From a virus, in IMG/VR virus record IMGVR_UViG_3300049491_001218, positions 1 to 32,122 of that record: a stretch of DNA of 32,122 nucleotides. One strand, written 5' to 3'. This document shows, piece by piece, positions 13,243 through 21,376 of this stretch. Below the pieces are notes generated by a model. The model was not told the DNA's origin, searched no databases, and saw only the letters and a program-made list of their open reading frames with translations. Position numbers and translations under genes: made by a program. Each line of letters starts with the position of its first letter. The first letter of the stretch is position 1.

Positions 13243-15792
13243 TTAACCTTTTGCTTTTATCACCATTCCTACTCTTACATCTTTCTCTAGCTTCGGAAAT
13301 TCGCACTTAAACCATGTCATGACTTGCAAGCCTTGACCTGTCTCCTGATCATCGGCAAACCTTGCTATTACGGCCATCGGCTCGTCATTGTAGTACTTGA
13401 TGTAGGTATATTGGAATCCAGCTTTATATGACTGGAACCACACCTCGTCAGGATGACTTATTACTGAATGTATGTTACCGTAGATTAAGTGACGCTCCTG
13501 GTCATTTGAAATGTACTTACCCTTCAGATGCTTCGCTATCACACTGCTTGGGTATGCTATTTGCCTCCCAGCATAATCGGTCTGTATAAATGGCTTGCCA
13601 TTACGGGTTGGGTAGTCCTTTAGGCGTGCCACCTCGTCTTTTATCCCATCCAAGGACATAGGTGCTTTGGGTAGTGCGGGGTATTTGTTCTTTTTAGCCA
13701 GCGAGTCAAAGGTTGGCAGCCCCGCATCTTCGTATGTTAAGTTGTTAGGTTTAGCTTTACCGCTTGGCAGTTGTTTGATGTAGCCCTTATTTAAATCAAA
13801 CACTTGGTTTAGCTCACCCCTATTGACGGCAAAGCCTCCTTGAAGCATCTTATCCCACTGATCGCCAAGCAAGGCAACGGTTTGCTCACCACTTGTTATT
13901 TGTCCTGGCTTCACCTCGTCAGCTCTGAGTTGAATCATTTCACAGCGACATCCAAACCCATTGGGCGGGTAAATGCGCTGTACTATTGGTTCATCTATAC
14001 TATATATTTTACCATCAATGGCGGCGTGTTCTGGGCGCACCCTATTGTCGCCTGCCGTTTGATACTTCAGATAAGGAAATAGGCTTTTCTGCGCTTTCTG
14101 GCGATTCCAATTGGCTGCGTTTTGGGCAGTGGCCACTGCAAAGTTATATTCAGTTTCTAAGTGGCTGTCAAATACCTCCAAAATACCCCTTGCTTTGGCT
14201 TTAAACTGCTCGTAAGTTTCATTTAAGTCCAATGCTTGGTTGAGCTGATAAATTTGCGCCAGAGTCTTATCAAACCCAAAGCGGTTTACGTTGGCTTCCA
14301 TCATCGTCTCAGCTAAATGATCTGGAGTATTGTAAGCGGTGTTTAACGGCAAGCCCTTAGCGATGCCTTGACGCAGTTTATCAATGGTATTTTGGTAGAG
14401 GCTTGGATCGTATTCACCAAGCTGCTGATCATAAATAGCTCGTAGGAATAATTCTTCTTCAGGTGAAAGCTCATGCGCTGAAGCTTGAATGGCCACGAAT
14501 GATTTAGTGATGTACTCGTATAAGCAGCAATGCGGAGCTTCAGGAGTTAAGGCGGCTTCTATTTTAGGGCTTTTTTTTTTCTGTCCAGGTGCTGGCTCAG
14601 CTTCAGGAATTAGCGCAGGTGCAGCACCATTTATTTTTACAGGCACTTGACCAGCTTCAGGTCTTTCAATGCCGTATTTTTCATAGAAGTATTCTTGACT
14701 TACATCTATAATGCCTGCCAGTTGAATGTCCATTTCTAAACGCTTGTCGAGTGGTATATTTTCGGTTTGCGGATAAAAGAAACGCCCGTCAGGAATCTTA
14801 TAACCAATCTGGGCTAACTGGTTCTTAAATGACCAATTAATCAGGTACTCCATTTCTATCATATCACTCATGGTTATATCTTCCTCGACCTCCTTGTGCG
14901 TCTCGCTTTGAGAGCGAGACGATCCGTTTTCGGTGGTCATGGTCTGGCCTAGAAACAACTTAGACACCTCAGCGTTGCAGACTTCTATTAGTTTTTCAAA
15001 TACCTCGCTTTTGCCCGTGCCATTGTTATTGATGAATTCTATAGCTGTACCATCAGGGATTACTATATGCGCCGCCCCTCCCATATCTTTAAGTGCAGAG
15101 TCTAGCACCTGCCTTGTGCTATCATCATAAGGGTTGTATTTGCCTACTCTAAATGGCATACCAAATAGTTCGGCAAATTGCGCCCAATCGCCAAAGCCTC
15201 CGCGTTTGTATATAACATACTGCGCTGCTGTCATTAGTAGCCCGTAGTTCTTTTTGCCGCCCGTGGCCACTAGATATTTGCTATACATCGGATCATCTTC
15301 GATATATATTCCTATGGAGTCATTCATAGCATCAAGGGCGATAAATCCAGTCTCTGGCCTCACATTGATGCGTGGTATTAGCTCAGCCGACTTGATTAAA
15401 CCATTTTCAGGCACTAGCTCCACCACTGAGTGACCCCAAGGCTTTGAGTCTTGCAGGTGGCCTATCATGGTATGAAACCAAGGCGTGTGCGTAATACTGT
15501 CGCGCACAAAATCATCAGTTTCTCCTTCAGCTCCAGCTATTGCATAGTGTAATCGCTTATTTGTGATGTTGGTGCGCCGCTTATTCATCACCGACAGCAA
15601 ATGGCCATCAAGCACAATGTTTTCAAACAATTCATAAAGCAGCCTGCGTTTGGGATTGTTTATATTCCGCGCCGAATCAATGGCTTGCCTCCACGAGGCA
15701 ATGTCCTGTGAAGACATACGCAAGTTTACTTGCTTCATTTGCCCACTATAACCTAGATATGTTCTGCCTACTTTACTATTTTGTGTCTTCAT
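13243..15792 (-). CDS. Portal (DUF935/gp29) - MuF - PBECR-like nuclease fusion
   Basis: This 849-residue protein joins three parts. Residues about 1-400 are the DUF935 portal (Mu gp29 type; for example SKPWGHSVVELV, GDWAQFAELFGMPFRVGKY). A Pro/Lys-rich linker (about 395-415) leads to a MuF minor-head domain (about 440-625) with RPEHAAIDGKIY and PPNGFGCRCEM. A third domain (about 730-849) contains a His-bearing helix (VIAKHLKGKY), SVISHPDEVWF and YTYIKYYNDEPMAVIARF, which I read as a PBECR-type nuclease/toxin domain. In Mu the portal and MuF are separate genes (29 and 30). The portal part docks DNA; the MuF part may be delivered into cells with DNA. No immunity gene is adjacent. Confidence 0.88.
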   Translation of the reverse strand: MKTQNSKVGRTYLGYSGQMKQVNLRMSSQDIASWRQAIDSARNINNPKRRLLYELFENIVLDGHLLSVMNKRRTNITNKRLHYAIAGAEGETDDFVRDSITHTPWFHTMIGHLQDSKPWGHSVVELVPENGLIKSAELIPRINVRPETGFIALDAMNDSIGIYIEDDPMYSKYLVATGGKKNYGLLMTAAQYVIYKRGGFGDWAQFAELFGMPFRVGKYNPYDDSTRQVLDSALKDMGGAAHIVIPDGTAIEFINNNGTGKSEVFEKLIEVCNAEVSKLFLGQTMTTENGSSRSQSETHKEVEEDITMSDMIEMEYLINWSFKNQLAQIGYKIPDGRFFYPQTENIPLDKRLEMDIQLAGIIDVSQEYFYEKYGIERPEAGQVPVKINGAAPALIPEAEPAPGQKKKSPKIEAALTPEAPHCCLYEYITKSFVAIQASAHELSPEEELFLRAIYDQQLGEYDPSLYQNTIDKLRQGIAKGLPLNTAYNTPDHLAETMMEANVNRFGFDKTLAQIYQLNQALDLNETYEQFKAKARGILEVFDSHLETEYNFAVATAQNAANWNRQKAQKSLFPYLKYQTAGDNRVRPEHAAIDGKIYSIDEPIVQRIYPPNGFGCRCEMIQLRADEVKPGQITSGEQTVALLGDQWDKMLQGGFAVNRGELNQVFDLNKGYIKQLPSGKAKPNNLTYEDAGLPTFDSLAKKNKYPALPKAPMSLDGIKDEVARLKDYPTRNGKPFIQTDYAGRQIAYPSSVIAKHLKGKYISNDQERHLIYGNIHSVISHPDEVWFQSYKAGFQYTYIKYYNDEPMAVIARFADDQETGQGLQVMTWFKCEFPKLEKDVRVGMVIKAKG

Positions 15793-15894
15793 TGCTATTT
15801 TGCCGTAGTTGAATTATTTTGTTGCACTGTGTGAATTTGTGCGCTTGTAACTATTAAGTGCCTTAGAATTGAATTTAAACGGTATTTAAACGGC

Positions 15895-16317
15895 CTATAT
15901 GTGGTTACTCCGTTTCGGGTTACTTCCGTAAGTGATCGAATTCTTTTTTCCATCTGTGGGCTTGTACTGGTCAAGTGCTGGTGGGTTAATTTCCAACGCT
16001 TGCACCCCTTCAAGCCATGACACCGCCTCGTCCCAAGCTTCTTTTCTGAACGCAGGCACCTTTCGCGGGTTTATTTGACGGTGCAAATAGTATAAGGATA
16101 AGTCCACCGCGTAGCCCAGTATCTCTATGTCTCGCAGGGTTCCTGTTTTGGCAAAAATGGCTACCGTGTCATACCGCGAAGTGAGATACCCTTTTATTTT
16201 GCTTACAGCCCGCTCTTCGGCGTTCACCAACTTAGTATCATCAAAGTCGGTAACAGCATCAAGGATGTTTTCCCTGATGCTGTTACCGTAATCGTCACGT
16301 GTTATAAATGTACTCAT
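15895..16317 (-). CDS. DUF1320 (Mu gp36-like) head-tail protein
   Basis: This 140-residue protein opens with STFITRDDYGNSI and continues with AEERAVSKIKGYLTSRYD (about 34-51) and a DIEILGYAVDLSLYYLHRQINP helix (about 64-85), the pattern of DUF1320 proteins, assigned to the neck or head-tail connector of Mu-like phages. It is encoded between the large terminase (4-nt overlap) and the portal fusion. The 102 nt between it and the portal start (15793-15894) contain no convincing gene. Confidence 0.85.
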   Translation of the reverse strand: MSTFITRDDYGNSIRENILDAVTDFDDTKLVNAEERAVSKIKGYLTSRYDTVAIFAKTGTLRDIEILGYAVDLSLYYLHRQINPRKVPAFRKEAWDEAVSWLEGVQALEINPPALDQYKPTDGKKNSITYGSNPKRSNHI

Positions 16318-17837
16318 ACTCTATGTTTATTGCCCTTTCGTGGGGCTATTATTGATTTGCCAGCTCCTATACCAGAGGTGGCCATTTCCTGAAGCTTATG
16401 TATTGCACCTTCTACAGCATCGGGGCCATCCTTTTCTATGTTGGTCAGCCCTTTTCTAAAGCGTAGGTACTGCGTGATGAGCCTTTTGGTATGGCGGTCG
16501 TCTTTGATGCTTTCACAAAAGAATATATTGCCACGCTCATAGTACCCAGCAGTGTTGCTTATACGTAAATCTTTGTCTGGCTTTTTACGTTTATCGCCCA
16601 GCACAGGTATGCGAAACTTATACTTTGGCACAGCCGCATAGAAGTGATCGTGAAGCATAGATAGCAAAAACACCTCTTCCATCCACCACTGTGCAGTGCC
16701 GTTGCGATCTTTTAAATAGGTGTGTAAATCGTAATGCCAGTCTATCATGGTATTGATGCTGACATTATCAACATATACTTTGCGGATATGTAGCTCACCT
16801 TTATATATACCCATTAATATAAGGGCTTTGGTGTCGCTGGTGCGTGTTTTCTTAAAGCCGCCGTCAAGGTATGTAACCAGATATTTATACTCCCTAAGCG
16901 GGGGCATCTTCTTAAATACAAACCATTCCTTTAAGAACTCTTTACCCTTGTTTACAGGGTTATTCATATACTCTGTTTCAGCTTCATCGCCAACCAAGTC
17001 GAGCATATACTTGCACTCTTCATCAGTATATGCTACCCAATTGCTTTTACCATTCTTATCAACCAAATTGACAATTACTGTATAGCTATTGGGAATTGTT
17101 TTGGCATGATCCCACGCGCGCTGAATGATGCAGTCTTCGCCGATTTTGTTATTCAGAAAAATAGCCTTACGCCGACCTGTAACGTGAAATGCTGCAAGGC
17201 AATCACCTTGCACATACTTCCAATTATTATCCAGGCGTTCAGGATTACGACATACTTCAGGGTCGTCAAAGTCGTCAAATATTTCCCAGTCGAAGCGGTC
17301 GGCATCTTCATTCTTTTCACCCCTTGGGTTTTGGCCAGCACCTACTGCCCGAAAGCTTGCGCCATCGTTGGTGATAAATCTGGAGCTAGTCCATATACTT
17401 CCTATGCGACTTCCATAGTCTCGGCGCAGCGCATCATTCTTTTCAAATGCCACTTTAACGGCGTTTAAAAGCATTTCGCTTTGCGTTTGTATATGCGAAA
17501 AATACCCAAGTGATTTAACTTCACCACGGTAGTATGAGTATATAATTAATAGGGCGGTGACTGATGACTTAGCCATATCACGCGACACCTTGCAGACGGC
17601 AAATGCCTGATTATTGGCAAGTATATAATTTACATAATCTTTATGCCACTTGGCAAATTCGCTTTTGCAAACATTTGGGAAGTAATATTTAGAAAAGGCA
17701 AAGAAGTCACCCAGCAGGCTATCAATACGCGCCTTTTTTTGCTTGGGTGTTTCGCTATAGTCAATATTACGAGACTTGCGTAACTCCCTGACAAAGCTGT
17801 CCCATTTCTTTACAGAGTCTCTATCTATGACCTTCAT
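16314..17837 (-). CDS. Terminase large subunit (Mu gp28-like)
   Basis: The 507-residue packaging motor has an N-terminal ATPase with a deviant Walker A, CKVSRDMAKSS (82-92), and Walker B region DWEIFDDFDD (183-192). The C-terminal nuclease domain has its first acidic residue at Asp325 in VTYLDGG, with SDTKALILMG following. The length fits Mu-type large terminases. It cuts and pumps phage DNA into proheads, using host DNA at the ends in headful fashion as in Mu. It overlaps the small-subunit gene by 4 nt and DUF1320 by 4 nt, so the three are one translation group. Confidence 0.93.
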   Translation of the reverse strand: MKVIDRDSVKKWDSFVRELRKSRNIDYSETPKQKKARIDSLLGDFFAFSKYYFPNVCKSEFAKWHKDYVNYILANNQAFAVCKVSRDMAKSSVTALLIIYSYYRGEVKSLGYFSHIQTQSEMLLNAVKVAFEKNDALRRDYGSRIGSIWTSSRFITNDGASFRAVGAGQNPRGEKNEDADRFDWEIFDDFDDPEVCRNPERLDNNWKYVQGDCLAAFHVTGRRKAIFLNNKIGEDCIIQRAWDHAKTIPNSYTVIVNLVDKNGKSNWVAYTDEECKYMLDLVGDEAETEYMNNPVNKGKEFLKEWFVFKKMPPLREYKYLVTYLDGGFKKTRTSDTKALILMGIYKGELHIRKVYVDNVSINTMIDWHYDLHTYLKDRNGTAQWWMEEVFLLSMLHDHFYAAVPKYKFRIPVLGDKRKKPDKDLRISNTAGYYERGNIFFCESIKDDRHTKRLITQYLRFRKGLTNIEKDGPDAVEGAIHKLQEMATSGIGAGKSIIAPRKGNKHRV

Positions 17838-18298
17838 TTTATCAATGATTGTATATATGCGTCACAAAAATTGCTTACCTCTTTGGCCTTGTTAAAATCA
17901 TGCTCACGTATATGATTGATGAGACCCATGCTTACGTCAATTACCTCAGTAATGTTTACCTCGCGCTCTAAATCTTTGATAGATGATGTTAGCTTTTTGA
18001 TCGCATCAGCCTCACTTGATGATGCAAATTTCTTCCCCTCATCTTTTGCTTTTATATATTCATTTAACTCGCGAATTTGATCATATAAATTCTTTAATTG
18101 CTCTTCACGCGAATGCATCATGGATTCTCTGAGCCTATCCCAGTTATCGGTTTGCTTCCAATCTGTAATTGTTTTTTCGGACACGCCAACGGTGTCGGCA
18201 ATTTCTTTTTGAGTGCGCTTGTCTTTCACATAAAGCAGCTTAGCCCAATCCTTTCTACGCTCTCGCTCTTGTTTTGTAAGTGTTGCCATCGAAGACAA
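17834..18298 (-). CDS. Terminase small subunit
   Basis: This 154-residue protein has an N-terminal helix-turn-helix (about 27-48: KRTQKEIADTVGVSEKTITDW), followed by long charged helices (about 60-130), typical of Mu-like small terminase subunits. It would recognise the packaging site near the phage left end and recruit the large subunit. It is the first gene of the leftward packaging operon, whose start faces the rightward head operon across 139 bp. Start may be Met1 or Met4. Confidence 0.85.
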   Translation of the reverse strand: MSSMATLTKQERERRKDWAKLLYVKDKRTQKEIADTVGVSEKTITDWKQTDNWDRLRESMMHSREEQLKNLYDQIRELNEYIKAKDEGKKFASSSEADAIKKLTSSIKDLEREVNITEVIDVSMGLINHIREHDFNKAKEVSNFCDAYIQSLIK

Positions 18299-18323
18299 AT
18301 TTGATACATATATATGAAGCCCT

Positions 18324-18331
18324 CAAATATA
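18324..18331 (-). promoter_or_regulatory. Candidate -7 element of the leftward late promoter
   Basis: Read leftward, the bases give TATATTTG, an exact TAnnTTTG element about 25 nt upstream of the small terminase start. The matching -33 position (18351-18354) reads TGAT, a poor element, and the 19-nt spacer is filled almost exactly by the left arm of the long inverted repeat. A weak -33 replaced by an activator site would suit a late promoter. This is inference. Confidence 0.4.
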
Positions 18332-18332
18332 T

Positions 18333-18391
18333 TTTCTGAGAGCAACGTAAATCAGCGCACTCGCTGCACCAAATTACGTTGCTCTCGGAAA
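18333..18391. promoter_or_regulatory. Long inverted repeat between the divergent late operons
   Basis: TTTCTGAGAGCAACGTAA (18333-18350) pairs with TTACGTTGCTCTCGGAAA (18374-18391) over all 18 positions with one G-T pair. An inner hairpin, CAGCG-CACT-CGCTG, occupies 18353-18366. Nine T follow at 18395-18403. As DNA it places matching arms facing both late operons and could hold an activator at two symmetric sites. As RNA it would be a rightward terminator shielding the head operon from antisense read-through. Both roles are possible. Confidence 0.75.
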
Positions 18392-18437
18392 TGATTTTTT
18401 TTTAACACGAAATATATATATTGTTTTGTAGCCAATA

Positions 18438-19526
18438 ATGGCAAAACCAAAAATCAATATATATGCAGAGGCAGGCAAAGCAGTTGTAAAACTGCCTACT
18501 ACGCTTACCGATTTTGATGAGGTAGTTTTTGAGTGGCAGGTAAATGAACTCATTGATAAGAACATCAATGATGTTTGTGTATATATGGATGGTATTGGAG
18601 GCGACTGCTTCGTGGCTGCTAGGATTGCCAATATTATATCTAAATTTAAAGGCACTATCACTGGCGAAATAGGCGCAGTATGTGCTAGCGCATATACCTA
18701 TATCGCTTGCAAATGCTCGTACGTAGCAATGGTGGCCAATGGTAACTATATGTTCCATAAGCCACATGGTACACTGGAAGGTAATGAAGATGAGATAGCG
18801 GCCAACCTGAAGCTGATGTCAAACATCACCTCAGAATACTTGAGTACCTACGTGGCAAAGACTGGGCAGAAGGAATCCGCCATTACCAAAATGTGGGCGA
18901 ACGACTACTGGATGAATGCTGCCGAAGCCCTAAAACTAGGCTTCATTAATGAAATCATTGATGTAGAGGCTGAAATAAACGAAGATGTCCGCAACAACAT
19001 TGTAGCCCTTGGCTGTCCTACTCCACCAGAAATAAAAACAACGCAACAACCAATAATAATGAGCAAAATCCCATACATAGCGGCGGCGTTAAACCTGCCC
19101 GAAGGTAGTGGCGAGCCTGAGATACAAGCCGCCGTTACCAAGCTGGTAGCTGACCTAGCTACCGCCAAAGCTGCCCAGAAGGCGGCTGAAGATGAACTTC
19201 TAGTGGTGAATAAAGAGCGCATTACTGCCCTTATTTCGGCATCTATCAAAGATGGCCGTATCACTGCTGCCGAAGAAGAACGCTACACTAAGTTAGCCAC
19301 CGCTGACTTTGTTGAAACATCGGCCTTGCTTGCTGATAAGAAACCTCATGTAAGTATCTCTGCTCAGCTTGAAATTCAAAAGCAGCAAAATGATGACAAG
19401 TATAAGGACTGGACTTTTGAAAAGTTTCAAAAGGAAGCTCCTAGCGTGCTTGCCAAAATTAAAGAAACGGACACGCCTCGTTTCTCAGCCCTGTTAGAAG
19501 ACTTCAAAGAAAGAAACAAGCGCTAA
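18438..19526 (+). CDS. Prohead protease (ClpP-like) with C-terminal scaffold
   Basis: Residues about 1-185 form a ClpP/S49-like fold. GGD (54-56) lies in the oxyanion strand region, the putative nucleophile is Ser84 in AVCASAYTYIA, and the His is 107 in YMFHKPHG. Phage members process the capsid and scaffold during head maturation. Residues about 208-362 are helical and charged (EIQAAVTKLVADLATAKAAQ...), typical of a scaffold. The protease-scaffold order is that of Mu gpI with its internal product. The gene heads the rightward late operon; no Shine-Dalgarno motif precedes the ATG. Confidence 0.87.
   Translation: MAKPKINIYAEAGKAVVKLPTTLTDFDEVVFEWQVNELIDKNINDVCVYMDGIGGDCFVAARIANIISKFKGTITGEIGAVCASAYTYIACKCSYVAMVANGNYMFHKPHGTLEGNEDEIAANLKLMSNITSEYLSTYVAKTGQKESAITKMWANDYWMNAAEALKLGFINEIIDVEAEINEDVRNNIVALGCPTPPEIKTTQQPIIMSKIPYIAAALNLPEGSGEPEIQAAVTKLVADLATAKAAQKAAEDELLVVNKERITALISASIKDGRITAAEEERYTKLATADFVETSALLADKKPHVSISAQLEIQKQQNDDKYKDWTFEKFQKEAPSVLAKIKETDTPRFSALLEDFKERNKR
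19059..19526 (+). CDS. Nested scaffold protein (internal start in the protease gene)
   Basis: Met208 of the protease frame (MSKIPYIAAALNL) lies at the junction with the scaffold domain and would give a 155-residue scaffold alone. The upstream 25 nt (AAAAACAACGCAACAACCAA and on) are A-rich like the genuine start contexts elsewhere in this phage. Mu makes its scaffold gpZ from an internal start within gpI, so the same arrangement is likely. The first part of the new N-terminus also begins cleanly at the domain border. Confidence 0.6.
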   Translation: MSKIPYIAAALNLPEGSGEPEIQAAVTKLVADLATAKAAQKAAEDELLVVNKERITALISASIKDGRITAAEEERYTKLATADFVETSALLADKKPHVSISAQLEIQKQQNDDKYKDWTFEKFQKEAPSVLAKIKETDTPRFSALLEDFKERNKR

Positions 19527-19534
19527 AGTAAATT

Positions 19535-19732
19535 ATGTTTCACCTACACTCAAAAGTGCCAGAAGCCATAGGCGTAGCCTCAGTAGTTGCTGGGAAAGTG
19601 CTTGGCATGATAACCATAGGGTCATTTATTGACGCTGTAGTGCTTGGTAGTGCTGGCGCGCTGGGTGGATGGCTCTCAAAAATAATCATCAATTATATAC
19701 TAACAAAAATAAAAAACAAACCAAAAGTGTAA
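19535..19732 (+). CDS. Small membrane protein, 65 aa
   Basis: A hydrophobic, Gly-rich protein with two probable membrane segments (about 12-30: IGVASVVAGKVLGMITIGS; about 32-54: DAVVLGSAGALGGWLSKIIINYI) and a basic tail (KIKNKPKV). It lies between protease/scaffold and capsid, and its stop overlaps the capsid start (TAATG). It could be a holin by topology and size, but the neighbourhood is head assembly, so the call is open. Confidence 0.6.
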   Translation: MFHLHSKVPEAIGVASVVAGKVLGMITIGSFIDAVVLGSAGALGGWLSKIIINYILTKIKNKPKV

Positions 19733-20847
19733 TGAAAAAAATCTTTGCAATACTCTTAATTCCCATGCTATTGATGGCTACCTATGCAATGGGTAGCGCA
19801 GCATCACTTTATTTTGCCGACACGGCGCTGCACATTAGCCCCTTGGCTGCTACTGCTTGCGTGTTTCTTTTAACTTCGGCGCCTACCTTATATGGCTATA
19901 TTGCCAATAAGCCACCACAATTAAGTGGTAGCCTATACGGTATTACCGTGGAGCTATGGACGAACTATATCATGGATAACTTATTCAAAAGCAACCCGCA
20001 TTTAATTAACTGTTATAATGATGACCAGTATGTAGTGGGCGGCAGTGTTGTCCATATTCCGCAAGCTGGGGCAAAGCCAACTGTGGTTAAGAATAGGAGC
20101 TCTTATCCAGGGACAGCCATTAGGCGAACAGATACCGACGCCACTTATGCGTTAGATGTATATACTACCGACCCAACCCATATCCCAAAGGCTGAGACTT
20201 TGGAAATAAGTTATGATAAAATGGATAGCGTGCTGAGTGAACACGTATCTGCACTATCGGAGGTGATGGGTGACGCCTTGCTTTACAAATGGAGAGCTTC
20301 AGGCGCAGCGAATATATTAAGAACAACAGGCGCAGGAACAGCGGCTCACCTTGCAAGTGCTACGGGTAATCGCAAAGTGTTTTTGAAAGAAGACTTAAAG
20401 CGCGCCCAGGTAAGAATGAATACACTAAACATTCCCAAGGAAGACCGTTTCGCGCTTATGGATAGCGAAATGTTTAGCCAGCTTCAGGATGATAGCGATT
20501 TGAAGAAGCGCGACGTAGGGATGGAGTTGGATATGAAAAACGGTGTCATCATGCGCCTGTATGGCTTCAACATCATGGAGCGCAGTAGCGGCCTTATCTA
20601 CGACAACACAGGTACACCTGTTGCCAAAGATTACGATGCCGTGGCTGCTGCCGCCGATAATGCTGCTGTGTTATGCTGGCAGAAAAATGCCGTAGCAAGA
20701 GCGTTAGGCACGGTGGACTTTTTTGAGAATCTCAAAGATGCTTTGTATTATGGCGATATATACTCCGCCCTGGTAAAAATGGGTGGCCGTACTCGCAGAA
20801 CAAATGCTGAGGGTGTAGTTTCCATTGTGCAAGCTGCCTCAGCGTAA
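19732..20847 (+). CDS. Major capsid protein with hydrophobic N-terminal extension
   Basis: From the ATG at 19732 the protein has 371 residues. About residues 70-371 look like a HK97-fold major capsid protein of Bacteroidota Mu-like phages (VELWTNYIMDNLFK; VVHIPQAGAKPTVVKNRS; DVYTTDPTHIPKAETLEISYDK). The first 60 or so residues contain two hydrophobic segments (about 4-22 and 34-54), unusual for a capsid subunit and resembling a signal peptide plus a membrane helix. It may be a delta-like region removed by the prohead protease. An upstream start at 19669 is rejected because it overlaps the previous gene and adds a Lys/Asn-rich tail. Confidence 0.82.
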   Translation: MKKIFAILLIPMLLMATYAMGSAASLYFADTALHISPLAATACVFLLTSAPTLYGYIANKPPQLSGSLYGITVELWTNYIMDNLFKSNPHLINCYNDDQYVVGGSVVHIPQAGAKPTVVKNRSSYPGTAIRRTDTDATYALDVYTTDPTHIPKAETLEISYDKMDSVLSEHVSALSEVMGDALLYKWRASGAANILRTTGAGTAAHLASATGNRKVFLKEDLKRAQVRMNTLNIPKEDRFALMDSEMFSQLQDDSDLKKRDVGMELDMKNGVIMRLYGFNIMERSSGLIYDNTGTPVAKDYDAVAAAADNAAVLCWQKNAVARALGTVDFFENLKDALYYGDIYSALVKMGGRTRRTNAEGVVSIVQAASA

Positions 20848-20881
20848 GAAGTTCGAGTGATTGTTTATGTTATATGCTCCA

Positions 20882-20906
20882 GTCCGCTACCCATAAAGTA
20901 GCGGAC
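20882..20906 (+). other. Hairpin after the capsid gene
   Basis: GTCCGCTAC (20882-20890) and GTAGCGGAC (20898-20906) form a perfect 9-bp stem with loop CCATAAA. TTAGGGGCG follows, so it lacks a T-run and is not a normal terminator. It may stabilise the upstream capsid message or weaken downstream transcription, which suits a very abundant protein. It lies in the 99-bp gap 20848-20946. Confidence 0.6.
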
Positions 20907-20946
20907 TTAGGGGCGTGAGAAAAGTTAACATTTAATATATAAAACA

Positions 20947-21291
20947 ATGGAAAGAAATCAACGTATCGCCGCCGCGAAAGAAGTACTGAAGGCGAACAGC
21001 TCTCTTAAAGAGGTATTTGTTACCCAGGACGGACAATGCTTCACTACTGAAGATCGTGCATACAACCATGAATTTGAGGTATCAGGCAGCAAGTCCGTGA
21101 CTGACGAAAACAAACCCATCTTAGTGACAGCCGATGAGGTGGCAACTGCTGATAAGCCTATTGAAAAAATGAACAAAACTGAGCTTCAAGCTAAAGCTAC
21201 TGAGTTAGGTTTAGAGTTTGAAGATAATGCTACTAATAAGCAGCTTATTGAGATCATCAACGCAAAACTTACTCCTGCTGTAGAGGAGTAG
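20947..21291 (+). CDS. HeH/SAP-like small virion protein, 114 aa
   Basis: The N-terminal 70 residues are unfamiliar and mixed. The C-terminal part (KMNKTELQAKATELGLEFEDNATNKQLIEIINAKL, about 73-108) has the HeH/LEM/SAP shape often found at the ends of phage head or neck proteins, which binds nucleic acid or membranes. It sits between the capsid gene and a small membrane protein, at the position of head-decoration or connector proteins in related phages. Function is unconfirmed. Confidence 0.7.
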   Translation: MERNQRIAAAKEVLKANSSLKEVFVTQDGQCFTTEDRAYNHEFEVSGSKSVTDENKPILVTADEVATADKPIEKMNKTELQAKATELGLEFEDNATNKQLIEIINAKLTPAVEE

Positions 21292-21297
21292 TAAACT

Positions 21298-21364
21298 GGG
21301 TGGCGCTGGCATACTACAGCTTCATATTTCAATAGCGTAGTGTTAACGGGAAGGCCACCCTTTT
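21298..21364 (+). terminator. Long hairpin, possible terminator
   Basis: GGGTGGC (21298-21304) pairs with GCCACCC (21354-21360), enclosing about 49 nt with an inner ACTAC/GTAGT pairing (21313-21317/21337-21341). TTTTATATATAT follows. It sits just before a small membrane-protein gene. It may be a partial terminator lowering tail expression after the capsid block, or a structured leader of the following genes. Confidence 0.45.
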
Positions 21365-21376
21365 ATATATATAAAA

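Noticed and set aside
15793-15894. Possible small gene between portal fusion and DUF1320
   Set aside because: Only a low-quality 33-codon stretch remains outside DUF1320; nothing supports translation.
15795-16013. Leftward frame of 72 residues overlapping the DUF1320 gene
   Set aside because: Overlaps the DUF1320 gene by 119 nt in another frame, has basic low-quality composition and no start context; read as a shadow.
19669-19731. Upstream start for the capsid gene
   Set aside because: It lies entirely within the preceding small membrane gene in another frame and adds Lys/Asn-rich residues; the TAATG start at 19732 is better.
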